Translations under genes and position numbers: made by a program
Notes under the pieces: generated by a model
Databases searched by the model: none
What the model was told of the DNA's origin: nothing
The model's input: only the letters and a program-made list of their open reading frames with translations
NCBI GenBank assembly: GCA_014529385.2
Contig: CM043968.1
Span: forward strand, 124,767,518 to 124,831,517
Direction: 5' to 3'
DNA from: Adiantum capillus-veneris
Lineage: Eukaryota; Streptophyta; Polypodiopsida; Polypodiales; Pteridaceae
Length of the DNA: 64,000 bases
Shown: piece after piece, positions 57,696 to 64,000 of the stretch
How the letters are laid out: the number at the start of each line of letters is the position of its first letter
How positions within the stretch are numbered: position 1 is the first letter of the stretch

Positions 57696-58485
57696 TAGTC
57701 CTCCATGTAGTATTGTGGACTTTCTTCAAGCACATCCATCCCATAGGCAATATTAGGATCTATATCTTCCTCACAGCCTTCCAAACAAGAAATAGATGAC
57801 TCACAACCCACTTGATTCACATAAGTTATTCTCGGATGTGGTGGTTGTGGTCCTAGCATTGGAGGTGGTAAGGGTGTTGTTTGAACAACATTTTGGGCCC
57901 TAGGGACCATGTGTTGTGCTGTTTGTTCAAGAGGTGGGGCCGGCATCAATGCAGGCACTCGAGGTGTGTTTGTCCATGCTAAGGTTGGTCTATTGGCCAT
58001 CACGCGCTTAAATACTATGCAATCCTTAGCTTGATGACCATACCTCCCACAGGCATTGCAGTTCCCATTGAATTTTACTCTAAAAGTAGGGCATTCACTG
58101 GTACTATGCAGTCCATGGCATACTGAGCACCATTGTTGCTCCCTTCTTGGATACATATGATTGTTCTTCGGAGCACGATTGTCTCTAAGACTCTCTTGAA
58201 TAGCCTTGGTGAGATTTGCTAAAGTCATCTCACATATCTTTGGCTCCTTAGCAATAGGCTTTAGGGTCATTAGCTGATGCCCCAATGCTTTTGAGCTAAT
58301 AGATTTAGACTCAACATACACTCTTTCTCCTTGAATCATTAAATTATCCTCCAATTGGATCGCATTGGTGGTGACTGCTTCCCAAGTGGTGATACCTCTA
58401 ATGACTAGGCCATTGTAGATATCCTCATGCCGTAATCCCCTAATGAATCTATCAAGCAATTGGTTATTGTTGAAGCGCTCATTTG
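57671..58485 (-). pseudogene. Gypsy G: gag, part after the copia F2 insertion
   Basis: It begins at the target duplication (minus CAAAT at 58485-58481) with NERFNNNQLLDRFIRGLRHE, the conserved region after the capsid of gypsy gag. Two zinc knuckles follow: WCSVCHGLHSTSECP and CNACGRYGHQAKDC. The upstream part of the same gag lies inverted at 61298-61522. Joining the two through one CAAAT keeps the frame. Confidence 0.75.
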
Positions 58486-58570
58486 TGTTAGGAAATAAGA
58501 CGTAGCTAAATAGATTTTTGAGTAGATTACTTAATGGAGAGAGATGGATTTCACACACAAGAGATTATAG

Positions 58571-58643
<73 letters not shown>

Positions 58644-59283
58644 CATGATATACGTGGTTCACCCAATGTGGGCTACGTCCATGGGAAAGCAGCCACTCAA
58701 TGGCTTTAGCACTTCAAAAGAAGAAGTAGTTTACAAAGGGATTAAACCCTTGATAGAGCTCCCGCCTTGCTTCACTCTCACCACCTCACACTCACCTTGT
58801 TGCATCAACTTCACACTATATGAAATGTGTGTAGAAATGGCCTCCTTTTATAGGTCAAAAGGGCTGCCCTCTCTTATGAGAGACAGCCATGTGTAGCCGC
58901 CCTTGTGCGAATAAGTCCAAATCGGACCCTCCAATCCGCCCATGTGTGGCCGCCCTTGAGAAGACAAGTCCGCTTTTGAATTCGGCCACCGGCCACCGGC
59001 CATTGACTTCCGACCACCGGCCAACCGACCTGTTGTTTTCCGACCACTTTTCGGCTGCCGTCCGGCCATAGTATTTCGGCGAAAAAAAAGTCTCGGGGGC
59101 CTCCGCCCCCGAGGCCTCTAAAGTTGCCCCTGATTCTTGTCCGTGAAAATTTTGGTTTCCAGTGAGTGATTTTCCTTCATGCACGATGGCTTCTCCTCAT
59201 AATGGGAGCCTTACAAATGTGCGCTTTTACCATAGAAAATTACAAGGGTAAATCAGGCTCCATACTTAACAATCTCCCACTTG
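58486..59283 (-). repeat. Copia F2 3' LTR with polypurine tract
   Basis: The LTR is 58486-59271 on the minus strand (TGTTAAGTATGGAGCC...TTTCCTAACA), preceded by ccaagtgggagat. It carries a (GA)n run at about 58574-58639. The target duplication CAAAT adjoins at 58481-58485. Confidence 0.9.
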
Positions 59284-61297
59284 GAGACTGATCTCCAAAC
59301 CAAACTTGTGACTGCTTTCCATTCTGGCTTCTTTTCCTTGAATGCCGATTGAAGATGAGAAAAAACTCAACTTCTCCTTGTTGACCACCTTTGTAAACAT
59401 GTCTGCAGGATTTTCACCTGTATGCACCTTTCCTAGCTTTAGCTGTCCCTCTTCCAAAAGAGTGCGTATGAAGTGATATCTCACCTCAATGTGCTTTGTC
59501 CTTGAATGAAAGGCTGAGTTCTTCGCAAGACGGATAGCGCTTTGGCTATCACTGTACAAGACACAATTGTCTTGTTTGAATCCAAGCTCTTCTAAGAATC
59601 TGTGAAGCCACAGAATTTCTTTGCTTGCCTCCGTCATTGCTACATACTCTGCTTCCGTGGTAGAAAGTGAAACCACTTTCTACAGCTTTGAAGCCCAGCT
59701 TACTGCTGTGCCTCCAACCGTGAACACATAGCCAGTAGTGCTCCTTCGAGTATCTTTGTCACCTGCCATATCTGCATCAGCATACCCTTCTAGAAAAATA
59801 TCAGTTCCTCCAAAATACAAAGCATTTGTTGTTGTCCCTTTTAGATACCTAAGTATCCACTTCACAGTTTGCCAATGCTCTTTACCTGGGTTGTCCATGA
59901 ACCTACTCACAACTCCCACTGCATGTGCAATGTCTGGCCTTGTCCAGACCATAGTATACATTAGAGAACCTATCGCTGCAGCATATGGAACTTTAGACAT
60001 ATAGGCTATCTCCTCTTGTGTCTTTGGACACATATCCTTCGTTAGTTTAAAATGACCAACCAAAGGTGTAGAAACTGGTTTTGCATTTTGCATTGCAAAC
60101 CTTTCTAGTACCTTCTTGATGTAAGCTTCTTGAGATAGCTTTATTATCTTCTTCAAGGCTGTCCCTTGATATTTTCATACCAAGTATCCTCTTTGCAGCA
60201 CCTAAATCTTTCATTGAAAAAGATTTAGACAGCTCCTCTTTTAGGTCTTTGATGTCCTGCATGTTAGCACTTGCAATCAGCATGTCATCAACATACAACA
60301 TTAGGATGATGAATTTCCCATCTCCCAAATTCTTTGTGTAGACGCAGTGATCCGAGTTGCATCTTGTGAATCCATGATCCAACATCCATCGATCAAACTT
60401 CAAGTACCATTGTCTTGATGCTTGCTTTAAACCATACAAGCTCTTCTTTAATTTGCAAACCATTTTCTCCTTACCTTTTACTTCATACCCCTTTGGTTGA
60501 AGCATGTAGATTTCCTCCTCTAAGTCACCGTGAGGGAATGCCGTATTTACATCCATTTGCTCGAGATTTAGATCATGAGCAGCCACAAGGCTTAAGACAA
60601 GCCTAATTGATTTCATTTTTACAACAAGAGAAAATATTTCATTGAAAGCAATACCTTTCTTTTGAGAAAAACCTTTTACCACAAGCCTAGACTTGTACCT
60701 TTTCTTCCCACCTTCTTCTTCCTTCAGCTTGTACACCCATTTGTTTTGAAGTGCCCGCTTACCTTTAGGCAACTCAACCAACTCCCATGTTTGGTTGCGA
60801 TGTAGTGAGTCCATCTCCACTTGCATGCTCTTTGTCCATTCTTCTTTGGATTCATGTTGCATAGCTTCTTCCTATGATTCCGGCTCTCCAGAATCTGAGA
60901 TCAAGAGATGGTTGAAGGAAGGAACAAACCTTTCTGGAGGTCTACTTGCTCTTGTAGATCTTCAAGGAATAGGTTGAGGCTCCTCATTTGGTTGACGTTG
61001 TTGCACATTGTCACCGTTTGCAGTCTTTGAGTCTTCACCGTCCTCAAGCTCCATGTACTAATCACCTGTTTCTTTTGTTTGTTTTTTTTCCAAGTAATCT
61101 TTGTACATATTTTGTTCGTTAAAAATTACATCCCTACTCCTTAAGATTTTACCATCTTCAGAATTCCATAGGCGATACCCAAAGTCTCCTTCTCCATAGC
61201 CAATGAAGAAACACTTTTTGGACTTTGCATCTAGCTTTGATCTTAGGCTTCTATCTATGTGCATGAAAGCCTCACACCCAAACACTTTGAGAAATGC
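59276..61297 (-). pseudogene. Copia F2, 3' half of pol: integrase end, RT, RNase H
   Basis: Minus strand, about 95% or more like F1. From 61297: integrase C-terminal part VFGCEAFMHIDRSLRSKL; RT with NKWVYKLKEEEGGKKRYKSR, MDVNTAFPHGDL and YVDDMLIAS; RNase H with EGYADADMAGD, TEAEYVAM and YSDSQSAIRLAKN. A TAG at about 59679 (CTGTAG against CTGCAG in F1), a frameshift near 60150 and other stops break it. It ends abruptly at 61297 inside the integrase region, where an inversion joins it to gypsy G gag. Confidence 0.9.
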
Positions 61298-61522
61298 TAA
61301 GCCTAACCTTAAGTGGAAAGGCTGGGGATTTGTATAGAACCCTAAGGGTGGAAGAAAAAACGATTTACCCTACTCTTAGGAGAGTTCTTAAAAGAATACA
61401 TACGAGAGGGAGTACTTTGGGGTGTAGCCTCTCAGCTCCAGAAAGCCCAACGAGAGGAAGGAGAGTCGGTGAGAGACTTTATAAGTCACTTGAAGCATTT
61501 GAATTCTCCTTGTAATCCAAAT
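61298..61522 (+). pseudogene. Gypsy G gag N-terminal fragment, inverted
   Basis: The plus strand reads FTLLLGEFLKEYIREGVLWG then QKAQREEGESVRDFISHLKH and LNSPCNPN, the capsid region of gypsy gag, up to CAAAT (61518-61522), the target duplication of copia F2. Its continuation is on the opposite strand at 58485. Upstream of about 61370 the frame is broken. Confidence 0.7.
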
Positions 61523-62298
61523 TGTTAAGTATGGAGCCTGATTTACCCTTGTAATTTTCTGTGGTAAAAGCGCACATTTGTAAGGCCCCCATTATGAGGA
61601 GAAGCCATCGTGCGTGAAGGAAAATCACTCATCGAAAACCAAAATTTTCACGGACAAGAATCACGGCCGGAATATTATGGCCGGACGGCAGCCGAAAAGT
61701 GGTCGGAAAACAACCGGTCGGTTGGTCGGTGGCCGGTAGTCAATGGCCGATGGCCGGTGGTCGGAAGTCAATGGTCGGTGGCCGGAAGTCAATGGCCGGT
61801 GGTCGAAAGTCAATGGCCGGTGGCCGGTGGCCGAATTCAAAAGCGGACTTGTCTTCTCAAGGGCGGCCACACATGGGCGGATTGGAGGGTCCGATTTGGA
61901 CTTATTCGCACAAGGGCGGCTACACATGGCTGTCTCTCATAAGAGAGGGCAGCCCTTTTGACCTATAAAAGGAGGCCATTTCTACACACATTTCATATAG
62001 TGTGAAGTTGATGCAACAAGGTGAGTGTGAGGTGGTGAGAGTGAAGCAAGGCGGGAGCTCTATCAAGGGTTTAATCCCTTTGTAAACTACTTCTTCTTTT
62101 GAAGTGCTAAAGCCATTGAGTGGCTGCTTTCCCATGGACGTAGCCCACATTGGGTGAACCACGTATATCGTGTGTACTCTCTCTCTCTCTCTCTCTACTC
62201 TATAATCTCTTGTGTGTGAAATCCATCTCTCTCCATTAAGTAATCTACTCAAAAATCTATTTAGCTACGTCTTATTTCCTAACAATTGGTATCAAAGC
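61523..62298 (+). repeat. Copia F2 5' LTR and primer site
   Basis: The LTR is 61523-62284 (TGTTAAGTATGG...TTTCCTAACA). The primer site tggtatcaaagc at 62287-62298 has one change from the tRNA-Met site. U3 contains a 21-bp minisatellite (agtcaatggccggtggtcgga type) at about 61735-61830 and a TATA-like ctataaaagg at 61962. Confidence 0.9.
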
Positions 62299-62357
62299 AA
62301 AGTTTGCTCGTAGCTAAATTATCTCAAGGAAAGGATTCCTTGAATTGAGTGGGAGTT

Positions 62358-64000
62358 ATGGCAAAGGAAGGGAAGCTGAAGATTGAGAAGTTCAACGGCA
62401 AAAACTACCAACATTGGAAGATGCAGATTGAAGACTATCTCTACTAGAAGGACCTCTATTTGCCACTAGGCGGTCTTGCGAAGAAGCCCGCAACAATGGC
62501 AGATGAAGCATGGATTGTCCTTGATCAAAAGGCACTGGGAACAATCCGGTTAAGCTTGGCGTCAACGGTGGCCTTCAATGTTTCAGAGATGAAGACCACG
62601 GAGGACTCGATGAAGTCACTTGACGACTTCTACGAGAAACCATCGGCATCCAATAAGGTATTTCTTATGAAGCGCTTATTCAATCTAAAGATGACAGAGA
62701 ATGGTTCAGTTGCAGAACACCTGAATGACTTTAACACAAACATAAGTCAACTTTGATCAGTGAAAATCAATTTCGATGACGAAGTGCGAGCTCTCCTTAT
62801 ACTATCATCTCTACCGAATAGTTGGGACAGCCTTGTGATGGCTGTAAGTAATTCTATCTCTGGCACAAATACTCTTAAGTTTGATGATGTTGTGGGTGTT
62901 CTCCTAAGCGAGGAAATGCGAAGGAGAAGCACAGGAGAATCATCAAGTGCTGCACTATCAGTGGAAACAAGAGGAAGGCCTAAGGAGAGGTTCAAAAACC
63001 AAAAGGGTCGTGATCGCTCAAGGCAGAGCAAGTCACGCACAAAGTCAGTTCTTGAATGTTGGAACTGCGGCAAGAAGGGCCACGTCAAGAAGGATTGCTG
63101 GTCCAAGAAGAAGAAGGAGACAGAGTCTCAAGACAACAAGCCAACATCGGAGGTCAATGTGGCAGGTAAAGTAGAGCAAGATGCTCTAATTCTCTCATTA
63201 GACAATGTGTCTAATTCCTGGATAGTAGATTCTGGGGCTTCATTCCATGCGACACCACACAAGCAACATTTCCAAGACTACACCAAAGGTAATTTTGGGT
63301 ATGTATACTTGGGAGATGATGAAGCTTGTGAGATTGTCGGCAAAGGTACAGTTTCTGTCAAAACTGCTAACGGAAATGAATGGAAGCTTAAAGATGTTAG
63401 GCATGTTCCTTCTCTTCGCAAAAATTTGATCTCTACAGGACAATTGGATGATGAAGGTCACAACATTGCATTCGAAAAAAAACGATGGAAGATCTCAAAG
63501 GGATCTTTCGTGGTTGGCAAGGGAGAAAAAGTCGATACACTTTACTTGTGTACTGTTAGTACGCAACCTTCAGCTTGTGCAGCAACTACAGAAGTTGACA
63601 GTGCGGTGTGGCACTACCGACTTGGGCATATGAGTGCCAAAGGAATGCAAATCCTTCAAACAAAGAAGCTTCTACCAGGTTTGAAAGAAGTGGACTTAGA
63701 GTTCTGTGAAGATTGTGTTTATGGTAAACAAAAGAGGGTAAAATTTCAAAAATCAGGAAATGAAAGAAAAAATAAAAAACTTGAGTTGGTTCATTCTGAT
63801 GTTTGGGATCTTGCAAGTACACTATCACTTGGTGGCTCATTGTACTATGTAACATTCATAGACGATGCGACTAGAAAAACATGGGTTTATGTCATGAAGA
63901 ATAAATCCGACGTATTTTCCATATTTCAAAGGTGGAAAGCCTTTGTGGAGAATGAAACAGGTACCAAGGTTAACTGCCTCAGATCCGACAATGGAGGCGA
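62358..64000 (+). pseudogene. Copia F2, 5' half: gag, protease, start of integrase
   Basis: The start ATG is at 62358 (MAKEGKLKIEKFNGKNYQHW). Stops lie at 62445 (TAG where F1 has CAG) and 62754 (TGA where F1 has CGA). Beyond them the knuckle CWNCGKKGHVKKDC, protease WIVDSGASFHATPHK (catalytic Asp kept, unlike F1), the pre-integrase motif and integrase to NGG(E) are readable. The window ends inside integrase. The remainder of this element is at 61297-59276 on the other strand. Confidence 0.9.

Overview
The window looks like nuclear DNA of a land plant. It carries Ty1/copia and Ty3/gypsy LTR retrotransposons (including chromodomain-bearing gypsy), a LINE, foldback elements, long CT and GT microsatellites, LTRs rich in AAACCCTAA telo-boxes and one spliced F-box/kelch gene with GT-AG introns. 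Species cannot be fixed from the sequence; the poor resemblance to seed-plant families that I know makes a fern or other non-seed plant plausible, which is inference. There is no CRISPR, operon, tRNA or rRNA gene that I can support.

Only one host gene is convincing: an F-box/kelch-repeat protein on the minus strand, four exons between 35719 and 21499, total 403 codons plus stop, all splice phases consistent. Its second intron is 12,254 bp (22694-34947) and is almost entirely transposons: a hairpin MITE, a LINE, a solo LTR inside that LINE (TSD CAAAG), a non-autonomous LTR element inserted nearby (TSD CTTTC) and an internally deleted chromovirus (TSD GCATA).

Layout. 1-760: tandem units each carrying a long hairpin. 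1450-4430: decayed multi-exon gene of an unnamed transposase-like family, minus strand. 4435-8155: low-information DNA with microsatellites, diverged repeats and an LTR fragment. 8155-11076: copia-like remnant lacking integrase and reverse transcriptase. 11077-20039: degenerate chromovirus (minus) between 1.2-1.3 kb direct repeats, with a second LTR family in opposite orientations at its edges. 20040-35890: LTR fragment, host gene and its TE-filled intron. 35890-39468: intergenic, microsatellites. 39469-53484: gypsy gag split by a young copia (E), followed by an inverted LTR fused to a second copia (F1) whose LTR is a mosaic. 53485-64000: a gypsy gag-protease element (G) split by another copia (F2), which an inversion has broken into two oppositely oriented halves.

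The genes do not form a pathway. The interest lies in the nested and rearranged transposons: target-site duplications, reading frames that resume across insertions, an inversion breakpoint placed to the base, a mosaic LTR, and stop codons that fit C-to-T decay of methylated cytosines.
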